Below, piece after piece: positions 38,481 to 50,690 of a stretch of 64,000 bases of DNA. The translations under genes were made by a program, and so were the position numbers. Where the stretch lies: the NCBI RefSeq assembly GCF_036785885.1, contig NC_092328.1:14034111-14098110 (forward strand), read 5' to 3'. The notes under the pieces were generated by a model. It worked only from the letters and a program-made list of their open reading frames with translations, was not told where the DNA came from and searched no databases. The first letter of the stretch is position 1, and the number at the start of each line of letters is the position of its first letter. This stretch comes from Coffea arabica (Eukaryota; Streptophyta; Magnoliopsida; Gentianales; Rubiaceae).

Positions 38481-39393
38481 TTTAAAAAAATTGTTAGTTT
38501 TTCACTCATGTTCATTTCCTTTGACTCGAAAATTGAAAATAAAGAAGACATTTAATCCTAAACACTATCGAGTGTTTATATCTAATTAAATTTTGGACAG
38601 AAAAAATAAACAAAAGAAAAGTATTACAAAAAGAAGCAAGTGATTGGCACTTTTAAATTTTAAGACAATCACATGGCAAGTAATTCAATAATTGGTCTTA
38701 AAGGTGGTGAGTAGAAACTTCAGATTTAAATTGCAATTTATTAGCATAACTATAGAATTCAAATAGGACTCATTAATTAGATGATCTTATTATACAACTC
38801 AATAAATGAATTGTTACCAAAAGAGAAAAAGTCACAAAAATTGAATAGGTTCACATGATGAAATCAAATAGATTTAGACATGGGTTTTAAATAAAATTGT
38901 TAGTTTTAAACCCATGTATATATCTATTGAATAGCATGTGTACAACTACAAATAGCCTATTTAGGTGAAATCAAATAGAGATATATTACATGCTATTCAT
39001 GTTGTTCAGGTGAAATCAAATAGATATATGCATAGGTTTTTAAAAAAAAAAAAAAAAAACTATTCGTACACATAGTTAATGAGGGATGAAAAAATTCATT
39101 TTGTGAAATGTGAGAAATAAATTTATGAAATGTGAAGGACAAAATAATTCATTTTATAAAATGTGAGAGACTATAGATCGGATTATGTAAAATTTAATTT
39201 GACAATTGTATCTCTTAAAAATGATCACATGCAAGACACGCAATGAATTTCAGTCAAAAACTAGTCAAAAACCTAAATAGAAATCAAAATTGACTAATAT
39301 AAATTTATAAAAGAAGTAAAATTACACTTTTCAAAACGAGAGACGAAAAAAGTTATTTTACAAAATGCGATTGACGTTTTCAACGATTTTCCT
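38023..39393. mobile_element. Non-autonomous Mutator-like element (MULE) with a 9-bp target duplication
   Basis: The two ends are long inverted copies of about 450-490 bp. The left begins GAGAAAATCTTTCAAAACAT, and the right end, reverse-complemented, begins AGGAAAATCGTTGAAAACGT. TTCTACAAC flanks both sides exactly (38014-38022 and 39394-39402). The arms contain repeated ATGAATTTTTTCATCC-type words. The central 400 bp or so have no transposase or captured gene that I recognise. The element is 1371 bp and sits between the CCA gene and the full-length LINE. Confidence 0.85.
38446..38478. repeat. (TA)n microsatellite
   Basis: An uninterrupted TA run of about 33 bp lies in the left arm of the MULE. 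The right arm has an A-run at the matching place (39043-39059), so the two arms have diverged by repeat growth. Confidence 0.9.
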
Positions 39394-39402
39394 TTCTACA
39401 AC

Positions 39403-39675
39403 CGAAAACTGTGCAGCCAAAACTTAATTTGATAAAATGATACTTCTTGTTTCAAACTTTACACTTTCTGCAGGTTGCTCAAAGCCTCAAATCCTGTTGG
39501 CTAGTTGCTTATTCATCAAATGTGGAAGCAATATTATTTCATGTGGGCCTCCAAAATTCCTTTGCATCTAGTTAAAATTGGGTAGGCACTCGTCACAAAT
39601 GTTGAGGAATTTGTCGATAATTCCATGATGATCCTATACTCTATACGTTTCATTCTATGAAGATCCACTATACTC
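39403..39675. other. Intergenic DNA between MULE and LINE
   Basis: About 270 bp without a gene, element or repeat that I can support. Confidence 0.4.
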
Positions 39676-39780
39676 AAGGTTAAAGCATATATTTTTTTTC
39701 GAAACGATATTTGATTATATTACTTCCAAAACATGTACAAGTGCGAGCAAAGGCTCGAGATAACTTTACAATCAGTGTGT

Positions 39781-42700
39781 TTAACACTGAGAAAACAGAA
39801 GTTCCTCATCAATTGTGATGCCTAAGGCATATAGACTAATCCTAGAACTTAGATGATTGTTACCACTATTAACTAAACAAAAGGAGCACATATGAAACAA
39901 CCCTTTCAATTGTACAATATCCTCCACCAGAGTAGCTACTCTAATATCACTTGCCGTCTGAGATCGTATGTGATTGAGGAGTTGCTTGTTCAGTACCTGG
40001 AAATGTACCTTCCCTTGTTGCAAGGTGATTGCTTTGCACATAGCCAACTTAAGTGCTACTGCTTCGTCCACTAACTGCACCCCTGAACTTCTTTCTCTTA
40101 AGGCCCATCCTATCTTTGGCTCTTGGTTCCCCTCAGCTAAAGTGATTCCAATGCCTAAGACAGGTTTGTCTGTGTATCATGTTGTCGCAACTCTCATAAT
40201 CACTGATCCTTCTTCCGGCTCTAATTGCTGGTCAGCATGGTTGTCAAGTGATGTTTCTCCTGTGCTCATCCTAGTTTCTTTGTTTGTTGCTTCTTCAAAT
40301 TCTAGCCATTCCTCCTGAGCCTTCTTAATTGTCCTCCACGGCTGATGATATTCCCCCTTGAATTCCCAATCATTTCTGGCCTTCCATATCTGCCACAGGA
40401 TGTTGACATTTAGGGCCAGATGTTGAGATCCTGATGTTCTATACCTTGCCTCGATGATTGCTGTCCACCATCTTTTGATACTTCCATGATTTTCTTGCGT
40501 ACCTTCCCATTGGATAGGTGCAAACTGCCAAATTTGTTTAGCTTCTCTGCAGTTCAGTAGCATATGCTCTACTGTCTCCCTTCCTTCCCCACACCTTCTG
40601 CAAATGGGATCACCAACTTTGGTTCTTCCATGGATGATCTCTCTCACTGGCAGTGCATTATTCAAACATTTCCACAAGAATAACTTTAGCTTGTGTTTGA
40701 TTTTGAGTCTCCACATTACTTTCCACATCTTCTTATTTTGTTGCTCCCAACTCGTGGATACCTCCTCCTGAACATCTTTTTGTGGTCTTGCTCTACTGGA
40801 TAGTAGTGTCTTGTACCCAGAATTGACTGAGTACTTGCCATCAGCACCATACATCCAGAAGTAACTGTCTTCTCTTCCTGATAAACTAATTGGAATGCTC
40901 AGGATTCGTTCTGCATCCACTTCATTAAAAAGCTGGAATACTAAGTTCCTATTCCATCTTTTCTGAATTATCAGTTCATTCACCTTGTGAGGACTGCTAT
41001 CCAAATGTCTCTTAGTTGTCACCCTCCCATTGATTGCGTCTGGGATCCATTTGTCATTCCAAATTTGTGTGCTCCTGCCATTGCCTATTCTCCTTCTAGC
41101 TCCTTGTTCCACTAATTCCCTTGCCTCCATCAGACCCCTCCACATCCAAGATGCATTGTTTGGAACTTTGCACTTGAATATGGAGCTCATAGGAAAGTAT
41201 TTGGCCTTTAGTACTTGACTGACTAGAAGATTTGGTTGTGTAAGTATCCTCCACACCTGCTTACCTAGCAATGCAGTATTGAAAGCTTCCAACTCCTTGA
41301 ATCCCAAACCGCCCTTCTCCTTCACTTGAGTGATTTTCTTCCAAGAGCACCAGTGAACCTTATTCTTCCCATTTACTTCTCCCCACCAGTAGTTAGACAT
41401 AATGGAGCTGATATCTTTACACAATTTTTTTGGTACTTTGAAACACGACATGGTATATGTGGGCATAGCCATGGACACCGACTTGAGCATTATCTCCTTT
41501 CCAGCTGCACTAAGAAGTCTGTTTTGCCACTTGAGGATCCTTTGCTGTATGTTCGTTCGTATGAAACCAAAGATCTGCTCCTTTGTTCTTGTAACCACCA
41601 TTGGCAGGCCCAGGTACTTGCCTTGACTGACCTGTTGCATGTTCCCCATGATCTGGCAGATCTCTTGCTTCACTACTGGACTCACATTCTTGCTGAACAG
41701 GATGGAGGACTTGTCAAGATTTATAAGTTGACCTGATCCAATGGCATACACTTGCAGCACCCTCATAAGCTCTGTTGCTTGTTGCTGGTTTGCTTTGCAG
41801 AAGATTAGTGAATCATCTGCAAAGAATAAGTGCGTAATGCTTGGTCCCCGCCTGCAAATTCTCATCCCTGAAATCTTCTTGCTCTCTGCTGCTCGTCTGA
41901 GGAGATTTGAGAACCCTTCTGAGCAAAGGAGGAATAGATAGGGGGATAGGGGATCCCCTTGTCTAATGCCTCTTCCTGGAGTGACATATTCTTTAACTTC
42001 TCCATTTATAGAGAAAGAGTATGTTACTGTTCTTAAGCATTCAAAAATCCAGTTCCTCCATTTGTAGTGGAATCCCATTTTTGCCATCATTGCATCCAAG
42101 AAACTCCATTCAACTCTGTCGTATGCTTTGGACATGTCCAGCTTCACTGCCATAAACCCCTCCTTACCTTGCCTTTTGTTATTGAGATAGTGCAAATATT
42201 CATGAGAAAGCATGATGTTATCCAAAATTTGCCTACCAGGGATGAATGCGGATTGGTTTTTGCAAATGCAGAAGTGCAAAACACTTTTAAGCCTATTCGC
42301 TAAGATCTTAGCAATGATTTTGTACATAGTGTTACAAAGACTTATAGGCCTATAGAGTTTCAAAGATGTGGGATTTAGAACCTTAGGAATGAGGGTGATC
42401 ACTATGTGATTGACATTTTTAAGGAGATGGCCACTATGAAAAAACGATTGGACTGCCTTGACCACATCATTCTTGATGATGTTCCAGAATTTTTGGAAGA
42501 AAATTGGCGACATTCCATCAGCCCCAGGGGCCTTATCAGGATTCATGGAGAATAGAGCAGATTTAATCTCCACTTCCTCCACAGGTTTTATGAGGTTTTC
42601 ATTCATTTCTGCAGTGATATTGTTTGGAATACCCTCTAGTACCTCAGTTAAGTCCCCATCTCCACTGCTAGTAAGAAGTTTCCTATAGTAATCAGCAATC

Positions 42701-43896
42701 TCCGAACTTAGCTCCTCCTCACTTTCAGTCCATGATCCATCTTCTCGTTGCAACTTGTTCATTCGATTTCTCCTCCTCCTTCCTTTCACAGTTGCATGGA
42801 AGAATTTTGTGTTTTTATCTCCCTCCCTGAGCCATTGTAGCCTTGATTTCTGTGCCCAATACACTTCTTCTTCCTTGTATGCTTCCTTGAGTTTCCCCTT
42901 CAGAATGCTCATACTACCTTTCCTATTACTTGTGTCCATTTCCTTTAGCTCACTCATTTGTCTTTTGATCCGATCTATCTTCCCTCTTGAGTTTGCTTGG
43001 AAATTATTTTTCCATTTTAGTAGAGCAATTCTGCAATTCTTGATCTTTTTTACCACTTGAAACATCCTTGATCCTTCCGTGTCCAGCTCCCAAGCAGTCT
43101 TGATAACCTCTCCTATGTCCTCTCTTTTTAACCATCTCTTTTCAAAATAGAAGCGCTTCTTCCTTCTGTCTGACCTTGGACTTGTGTCGATCATGATCAT
43201 GCTGTGGTCAGAAGCATAAGTATCCAGATGTCTACACTTGACTTGGTCGAAAGTCTGGTACCATGAATAACTGCATAGTCCCCTGTCCAGTCTTTGTTTA
43301 ATTTCACCTCCAGATTCCCAATTATTACACCATGTCCACGGGTGTCCCTCGAATCCAATATCCATCATCTGATTTCCATTGATGAACTCTTTAAAGTCCT
43401 TAAAACTTCTATCCTCCCTCCAGTTCCCTCCCCACTTTTCATCATTAGAAACTATATCATTAAAGTCCCCTGCTATTATCCACCTTTCTCCCCACAATCT
43501 TTTCCGTTTCTGAATCACTTTCCATTGCTGTCCTCTCACCTGATTGTCACAGCTTGCATAGATACCGATAAACCACCAATCTAGATTGGCTTCTTGGTCC
43601 TCCACATGTGCCTCGATAGTAAAGGCAGATATCAAAATCTCTTTTATTGTCACTTCCTCTTTCCATAGAAGAGCCATACCACCAGTTTTGTTCATGGCAT
43701 CAGCTACTGCAATCTCATCAAATCTTAAAATATTTTTTACTTTTTCCAGATATTTTTCCTTGTTTTTGGTCTCACACAGGAATATCATGTTTGGAGAGGA
43801 GAGGTTATTCACCTCCCTCAGATGGGGAATTGTCAAGGGGCTCCCCACTCCTTGACAATTCCACACCAGCACCTTCATTTGTTCTCTGGGGTCCAA
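39781..43896 (-). pseudogene. LINE ORF2 (endonuclease, reverse transcriptase, zf-RVT, RNase H), one in-frame stop
   Basis: An open frame of 1239 codons runs from 43896 to a TGA at 40177-40179; the likely start is the second Met at 43878 (MKVLVWNCQGVGSPLT), as in the other copy. The endonuclease spans about residues 7-235, with WNCQG, CETKN, GDFND and ASDHSM. RT follows, with SMNPDKAPGADG, RQGDPLSPYLF and catalytic FFADD at 41812-41826. The zf-RVT cluster CRRCGEGRETVEHMLLNC is near 40600. After the TGA the same frame continues to 39781 with the RNase H-like domain (VLGIGITLAEG... and DEAVALKLAMC). So one stop cuts RNase H off an otherwise complete ORF2; the truncated LINE at 15709 has no stop at that site. 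Confidence 0.92.
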
Positions 43897-45422
43897 TAAG
43901 GGTTGGACCCCTCCCCCTCAGCATCTTTCCTTCCAACGTCTAAACCACCATCATACTTGTTTTTTTTCCAGACCTGAATATCATCCCCAACAAACTCCAC
44001 CTCCACATCCATTTCATTGAAATTCCTTTTTCCTTGGTTTTTCTTGTCATCAAGTTTATTGCTAAAAACCCTCAGGGGTTGTTTCCTTAACCTTGGTGAC
44101 CTTAACGGGTTCAAAATTCTCCTGTTTTGTTTTAAAACTGCCCCTTTCTTTCTTGTCTCTATTACAGTATCTACCTGCATAATTTCCGCTTCTATCAGAC
44201 CTTCATCATTGTGAATATGTTCCACATTCTGATCTGTCCCCTCCAATAGTTTATCCACTTGCCTTCCTTCATCCGTGATCATTGCTTCCCTAGTCTCCTC
44301 TAAAGAGCCATCCTCTTCATCACTGATGCTACAGACTCCCCCCCGTAGTGTAGCCTCCACAATCTCTGCATCCTTTCCCTTCCGCATACCTGAATTCATG
44401 TCTGTGCAAATCTGTGTTTCAGTGATCTCCCTGCACGTGGGGGTAGGCTGACTTTGCCTCTGCTTCCCACTCAGTTCTTTCTCTCTTCCCCTCGAAGTTC
44501 CTTTTTCCACTTCTTCCACACCATTGTTATCTTTCCTTCTGACCGGAGCTTCCTGTTTCCCTTTCTCCACCCATTCTCCATTTTGCAGACTCCAGTGGTG
44601 TCTTTGGGGATTATAGTTAGCACTTGTTTGGTTTTTCTGGGGTGAAATTTTCCTACTCACACTTCCAGCCCGCATCCATGTTCCAAACTGATTATCCTTT
44701 TTCCCCTCTCCTACACGCAAAGGTTTATCACATGTTCTTTCACTGTGACCTATTCTGCCACAACTATAACAAAAGTCTGGACATCTTTCATACTTAAAGC
44801 ATGCTCATTTTGCACTCCCTTCCACCTTAATTGTTGTCCCTCTCAGAAGGGGTTGTGTTATGTCCATCAGTACAGAAAGTTTAAGATGTCTTCCCTCCTT
44901 CCCGCCTGTTTGTGGGATTAGCACATCTCTCACTTGGTGGAACACAGCTCCTATTTTCCTCCCTGCCTCTTTGGACATCCAATGCACTAGGAGATTCCAA
45001 ACTTGCACCCAGATTGGAGCCAGTTTAAAGGCTGTTTCATCATCCTCTATACCTTCATACCATCTGTGCATCACTAACATCTGATTATCCAGAATCCAAG
45101 GCCCTCCATTCATAACTCTTTCTCTGTCATTTTCTCCTGGGAGTATAAACTGGAATAAATTCGGCCCTAACTCTGCTATTTTCAAGTCTCTAGGATAACT
45201 CCAGGCTGTGGTAACAAAGTTCTTAACACCTGTATAGTTAGCAATCTTTTCGCCCACAACCTTCCCTATCAAGCTGCATTGGCACTCCCTGATGCCAATA
45301 GCAAGCTCATCCCTCCCCACATCAGTAACCTGGAGCTCCTTACTCGAAAGCTCAAAGCTTTGCAATATATCTGCCAGCTCCTCAGCCATGGGACTTACAG
45401 AGAGGTACCACTGGTGCACCAC
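43875..45422 (-). pseudogene. LINE ORF1 (DUF4283 + CCHC zinc knuckle), one in-frame stop
   Basis: The likely start is the ATG of MAEELADILQSFELS at 45389; an ATG at 45422 in frame adds 11 residues not seen in the left-edge LINE. Residues 1 to about 190 form the DUF4283-like region with PWILDNQMLVMHRWYEG and WVQVWNLLVHWMSKEAGRK. A TGA at 44805-44807 interrupts the frame just before the knuckle FCYSCGRIGHSERTC (about 44735-44780), after which it stays open to a TGA at 43875-43877. The tail is acidic and basic in patches. ORF1 proteins coat LINE RNA. The stop would remove the zinc knuckle unless read through. The final TGA overlaps the ORF2 ATG. Confidence 0.9.
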
Positions 45423-45859
45423 ACAATATTACGGTAGAAACAGAAAACACCAAAAAAACTACAAGGAAAGCAGAAAATATACTTTTTCTCAAAATGCAGT
45501 TCTGGTAGGCAACTAAACTACATGAAGACGTTCCTATCACTAATGCAAATAACAATAAAAGCAAGGTAAGAACAGGTACCAGCCATGAGAAGCCTTTAAG
45601 ACACAGCACACCTTATTTAATAGCTTTGCTTGTTGTCTTTAATTCATCCATCCTAGTGGGATCGGCGAAGTTGTTTTGGATCTTGGTTGTCTGGGATCTT
45701 AAAGATTACCCGAAATTTTGAAACTTTTGGAACTTTTGAAACTTTTTGAAACTTTCCGTTCTCCCACCAAGGAAAGAAAAGCTCTCTTTGCAAGAGAGAG
45801 AGGGCCCCTACTAGAGAGAGGAAAGATGTGAAAAGAGATAGTAAGGTTAAAGCATATAT

Positions 45860-46236
45860 GATAATGTCAATTTGGAAGCTTCATATCAACACAAAGAGGC
45901 TCCAAAATCCAACCACCAACTCAATACTCCTGTCTTTGAAGAATCAAAACCTATGATCCCTTGGACATAGAAGAACGGAAATGACAAAAAGTTAAAAAAC
46001 AGTAAATAAAAAAAGCTGATGGAATCAATGTCACTGGACTACCAGCCCTCTAAAAAATTACAGCGTAGTCCAGTTCTACTGTTCTCACCTTGCGAAAATT
46101 TGCCAACACTATCTCCAGCACTATAGCAAAACATTGACTAGGGAAAAATAACTTGTCGCATGATTAGTAATTCAATGTACTGGCACATTTTCTTTTTAAT
46201 ACAATCCAGCAGCTGCGAGGCTGCAACCAGATAGAG
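45860..46236. other. Intergenic DNA and 3' untranslated region of the VMA21 gene
   Basis: The part nearest 46236 should be the VMA21 3' untranslated region. No poly(A) signal could be chosen with confidence. Confidence 0.4.
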
Positions 46237-48168
46237 CTACTCTTGTTTCGTCCGTGTATTTGATGAATCCTCAGCTTCAGTTGATTCAGAGTGCCGAATA
46301 CTAGCCTTGGCCTCTGCAAGGAATTTAGGATCTGGCTCATGCTTATGTGACGGTTCCTTCATTGCCATACAAATGTAGAATGCAATAATCACATTGACAG
46401 ATATGACAGCCAGGAAACCACTCAACAATGTAACAGAATAAGGAGACAATTGAGTAGAACCTGTTAAAAAGTGGACATGTTAGTTAAAAATGGCTTATAA
46501 TCACAGCAACAATGATACTGAATGCGACCAGAAGGCCAGAATGGAAAGGGTAATGGAAAACAATATACGCTGAGTTTTCAGGAGGTTAAGTAGCTTAATC
46601 ACAAATCATTTAATAGTGGTCCAAGCGAGACAACAATATAAATGCAACCCAAATGCATACATTTCTAAATAATAACTGCTAAGACTCTACTTAAAACTAT
46701 CTAAACGGCTTCCAACAATGAACAGATAATCCTAAACTGCAAAAGAAAAGAGGACAACCGTGAAGGATCAGAGGCTAAAACTTAGACAAATATGTATCAA
46801 AATATTAGACTTCAATGTAGAATCAGTGCCTCAGATGTTCACATATGTTCCCTGTCATATTTAACATCTTTTGAAGAATTTCAAATAAGGACAAAGAATT
46901 ATGACAACAGTAATGATTTATGAACCATGTTGCATTACATTCTTTCCCCTAAATGAATCCCCCTCAAGGTAAGGGAAACCAAAAGGTTGGAAAAACAAAC
47001 ACAAATCATCAAGCAAAGGGGGGAAAATTTAGGCTGTAATGTCTCAATCAAAATATACCATAGCCCACCCCCACTTTAAAACTAAAGCCACTTCTCAACA
47101 GCAAGACATATAGTCAGTAATTAACAAATTTAATTTTGAAATACTACCTTACCTGTAACGAACATCAAAGTCAAACCACATGTAGCAAGAACAATACTAA
47201 CGTAAAACCATCACTCATGTGAAAAACCACCATTTAGCCTCCCCTAGATAGAATCTCTAAAACGGACTTGACTAATATTATTGCCGTGCAGCATAGCCGA
47301 AGGACAAGCATTCAAACTCCCCACTTCCCATGGCCTTACATTTCATAGCAATTCCAGTAACATGACAGTCAACCAAAAATTGACCAGTCAAATCCTTCAC
47401 AAGACACTACATTACCGATGAACGCGTGAAAGCACAGTTCATTACCTATAATACTTAACAGTATAAATTTAACATTCTACCTCCTTCCTTTGCAAATATG
47501 CCTCCTTCCTTTGCAAATAGGCACAACCTTTTTCTGTCTTAAACAGTTCATCTTTCTACCTGATTTGATTTTCCTCCACGAAAAACTAATGAAGTTAAAA
47601 TTCTGTAGGTCCCAGATAAAACAAGGACTACATCTTAGCACATTGCGAACAGCTCAGCCTTTGTCACTTCAATTCAATGATGACACTTTCTGGCTGTTAA
47701 ACACCTATTTTTCTGGCAGAGATAAAGTGCCCTTGTCACGAGTGGCAGACAGGTATTCCTTCTGCCAAAGATGCACCTCAGAATTCCATAGTAATAAAAT
47801 TTACACTTAGTTGAAAAAGAGCAGGTTGTCTTCAGTTTTTTAGTCAACATATCTCTGAATAACTAGCATTTTCAAAGCCCTAAAACTTCATAACCCCTAG
47901 AAATCAAGTTTTGTAAAATGCCTCTTTCAAGAACAGATTGTGGGGAAAATCTAGACCGACACTTGTCACTGTTTTCAGACTATAAGCAGTCAAAAGCAGC
48001 TATTTTCAGCAAGTCTGTAATAGAAAATGGCTAAATATAAAAGAAGCATGAAGCTGCTAAGAACCACTTACCAGGAAACAAATTATGGTTGAAACCATAT
48101 AAAATAGCAACAGGAGCAGCCCACATAAACATAGACGCAATAACAAATTTTTGTATTACTCCCACCAT
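46237..48168 (-). CDS. VMA21: VMA21-like V-ATPase assembly factor, 106 aa, two coding exons
   Basis: Coding exons are 48168-48072 and 46460-46237. The intron has GTAAGT...AACAG borders and splits a Gly codon in phase. The start is the ATG in ACCATGGTGGGAG, 12 bp after a splice acceptor (exon begins 48180). The protein is small and has two membrane spans, about residues 8-26 (FVIASMFMWAAPVAILYGF) and 42-65 (VTLLSGFLAVISVNVIIAFY...), joined by a short loop NHNLFPGSTQLSPYS. This is the VMA21 layout: an ER membrane chaperone that helps assemble the V0 sector of the vacuolar H+-ATPase. The tail ends RTKQE; Lys at -3 with Arg at -5 is near the dilysine ER-retrieval signal of the yeast protein but lacks its second Lys. 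The gene sits beside, but is unrelated to, the LINE on its left. Confidence 0.92.
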
Positions 48169-48180
48169 GGTACCTTCTTC

Positions 48181-50514
48181 CTGTAAATGCTGTGCAGTGT
48201 CAAATTAAAGTGCAAAATGAACCAAGTCTTTCATTGAAAGTTTTCACAGTAAACATCAAAACGTGCAACAAATCAAATAAGCATTAACAGGTATTCACAA
48301 AATTATTTAACTGTTATCATGTGAGATCCATCCTTGAAAACATCAGTTGCAAATTTTACAAATAAATATGAGAAAAGGAATCGTATAACCAGGGAATGTC
48401 AATAGGGACTCCAAGGTAATACAACAATTATCAAAGCGCTCTATTAACAAGTTTGTGTAATTGATTACTATAAATTAATATCAAATATTATGACAAGAAG
48501 GTTTCTCAGTGACAACCTCATTATCGTGCCTTGTTATGGACAGCTTTTTCTTTTTAAAGCAAATTACTGATTATCTGTGTAATTTCAAGAACATTTTATT
48601 CTTTTAAACCTTTCAAAAAGCTAAAAGCTGGAATAAACACCAATGTGCAACAAATCAAATAGCCATCACCAAGTATTCACAAAACTTTTAACTCTTATTA
48701 ATGTGAGATCCATCCTTGAAAACAACAAATAAATATGATAGAAGGAATCGTATAACCAGGGAATGTCAAAAGGGACTCCAAGGCGATACAACAATTATCA
48801 AAGCGCTCTATTAACAAGTTTGTGCAATTGATACTAAAAATTAATATCAAATATCATGAGAAGAAGGTTTCTCAGTGACAACCTCATTTTCATGCCTTGT
48901 TATGGACAGCTTTTCTTTTTAAAGCAAATTACTGATTATCTGTGTAATTTCAAGAACATTTTATTCTTTTAAATCTTTCAAAAAGCTAAAAGCTGTAATA
49001 AGCACCATCAGAATCAATTTTTCTTTGACTTAGTAAGCTAAAATTAAAAGCTCTAATCAATTGAAAGCACCTCAAAACAGGTTTTAGCCGGGAAAGCAAC
49101 AATGAGAGAGCTGTGGACGTACCAAAATGGGTAGAAGTTTGGCTAGTATTGAGGGAAAGCAGGATTGGGAGACTCAAATCAGAAATGTATGTGTGGTAAG
49201 GATTTGCCAGTGAAGAAGGAAGCACAAATTTATAAATAAAAAATAATGGAAAGAATGAAAAGATATGATGGACAGTAAGAAAGATTTTGTTATTCCCCTC
49301 AAGGTACACCATATATGCATGAATGTTTATGCAGATGTGTGTGCTTTGATTTTCCATCTATTTTGAATCACATGAAAATATATTACCAATCAAATAAATG
49401 GATTACTTTTTCATGTCAATGTAGTGACTTTCTTAGGAGAAGAAAGCAGCACAAGTAAGTGAATTGTGTTTATTGTAAATTGAAACTGCTAGCTTTTATA
49501 CCATTTCAGAATTTGAGTTTGCACTCTACTTTGCAGGATGAGGAAATCTTTTTTTTTCTTTTTTTTTTGTCTAGAATATCCCAAAGTGTTACAAATTCAA
49601 TGAGTTTCCATGTAAAGCATGCTTTACAGTTCAAGCATCATTTTGCATAATCCTTTACAGTAATCTTCTAAAAGGAAAGGAATTAACCTTCTCTCTGGAA
49701 CTCTTAAAGGAATAAGTTCATATTCATGTAGTTTAACTTATATTTCCTGAGCACCTCTCCATATTTAAGGTGGTATAAAATAAGGTGCTGACACAAAATG
49801 GTAGTATGGTCTACCCTGTCTAGAAAAATACAGAACAATGGTGCTATAAGCAAGTGCCAACTAAAACCAATCCCTCTATCAATACAATCATATATTCGTA
49901 TGCCATCTAATTCAATTCATTATTGTTTTCCTTCAAAGAAATAATTCCATCATAAAAAATTTCCTGAAAGCTATTCAATGCAAATATTATCATACCATTT
50001 GACACCAAAAATTTCAATTTCAGTGTCTTTATACCACCTCGGGTTAATTAGTACATATACTGATTTTCAAGACATATATTTTTCATTCCTTTCCAACAAT
50101 GTTAAAAAAGTTTACACAATCCAAATTAATGGGAGAACTTTTTAACCTACACTAAATCATTTGGTAACTCCACATGACTAATATACAATCCATATCCATT
50201 TTCTAACTCCTCAACTCACCTAAAAAAGTTCGAAACTTCCCCTAACCTAACCCAATCAAGCTAAAAATTTCCAAATACACCATCAACAAATGAAGTTTTT
50301 GGAGAAAAAAAATAACCTTTACACAATAGAAATCATTATGCACAGAAAAGCTGCCTCCTTGACAACAATTCAACTCACCCAGCAATTCAATAAAACCTAA
50401 AAAATTACAAGCGGTCCTGTATTCAATCTTCAAACCAATTTCCTTCAAAAAAAAAAAAATAAAAACCTAATATTGATAGTCGTGTTGCATAATTACATAC
50501 ATACATGAACGAAC
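48181..50514 (-). other. 5' untranslated-region intron of the VMA21 gene (inferred)
   Basis: The acceptor ...TTTACAG at 48181-48183 is next to the start-codon exon. A matching donor CCTCAG|GTTCGTT lies at 50515/50514. The intron would be about 2.3 kb and contains the tandem duplication at 48251-49005. No other coding sequence is visible. The donor choice is inferred and could be tested with transcripts. Confidence 0.5.
48251..49005. repeat. Tandem duplication, two units of about 380 bp
   Basis: The first unit (about 48251-48632) and the second (about 48633-49005) share long runs such as GTGCAACAAATCAAATA, GGAATCGTATAACCAGGGAA and GGTTTCTCAGTGACAACCTC. They differ by point changes and small deletions; the second copy lacks a stretch near 48345-48360. 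Confidence 0.88.
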
Positions 50515-50655
50515 CTGAGGTTGCTGCCAAGAGGCTGAATTGAAGGAGAGTGATCTCGATGAGAGAGAAGTCCGGACCGTGTGGTCAATGGTAGTTGGAA
50601 AAAAGAAAAACACAGTTCGGATAATTCAAATCAACTTAATTGTGGCAGCGGCAGA
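50515..50655 (-). other. Probable non-coding 5' exon of the VMA21 gene
   Basis: It is bounded by the donor at 50515 and by a start about 30 bp below the TATA-like box at 50683-50690. The sequence is CT-rich on the minus strand, as plant leaders often are. It has no ATG that would extend the VMA21 frame. Confidence 0.4.
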
Positions 50656-50682
50656 GCGATGTGCCGGAAGTCATCTGCAATT

Positions 50683-50690
50683 CTTTTATA
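50683..50690 (-). promoter_or_regulatory. TATA-like box for VMA21
   Basis: TATAAAAG reads on the minus strand, about 170 bp upstream of the inferred first splice donor. Confidence 0.4.

Larger units (their letters stand above)
39693..45842 (-). mobile_element. Full-length LINE (L1-type) with a perfect 17-bp target duplication
   Basis: AAGGTTAAAGCATATAT stands at 39676-39692 and again at 45843-45859. The poly(A) tail is short, seen as T's at 39692-39699. Between the repeats lie a 5' leader (45842-45423, with CT/GA-rich tracts), ORF1 and ORF2 in L1 order, and a short 3' tail. Only two in-frame stops interrupt the two ORFs, and there is no frameshift. With an exact duplication and nearly open frames, this is the youngest-looking retroelement in the window, though as it stands it would not make complete proteins. 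Confidence 0.93.

Noticed and set aside
41326..41736. Plus-strand ORFs across the full-length LINE
   Set aside because: They are antisense to ORF2 and show no independent domain.
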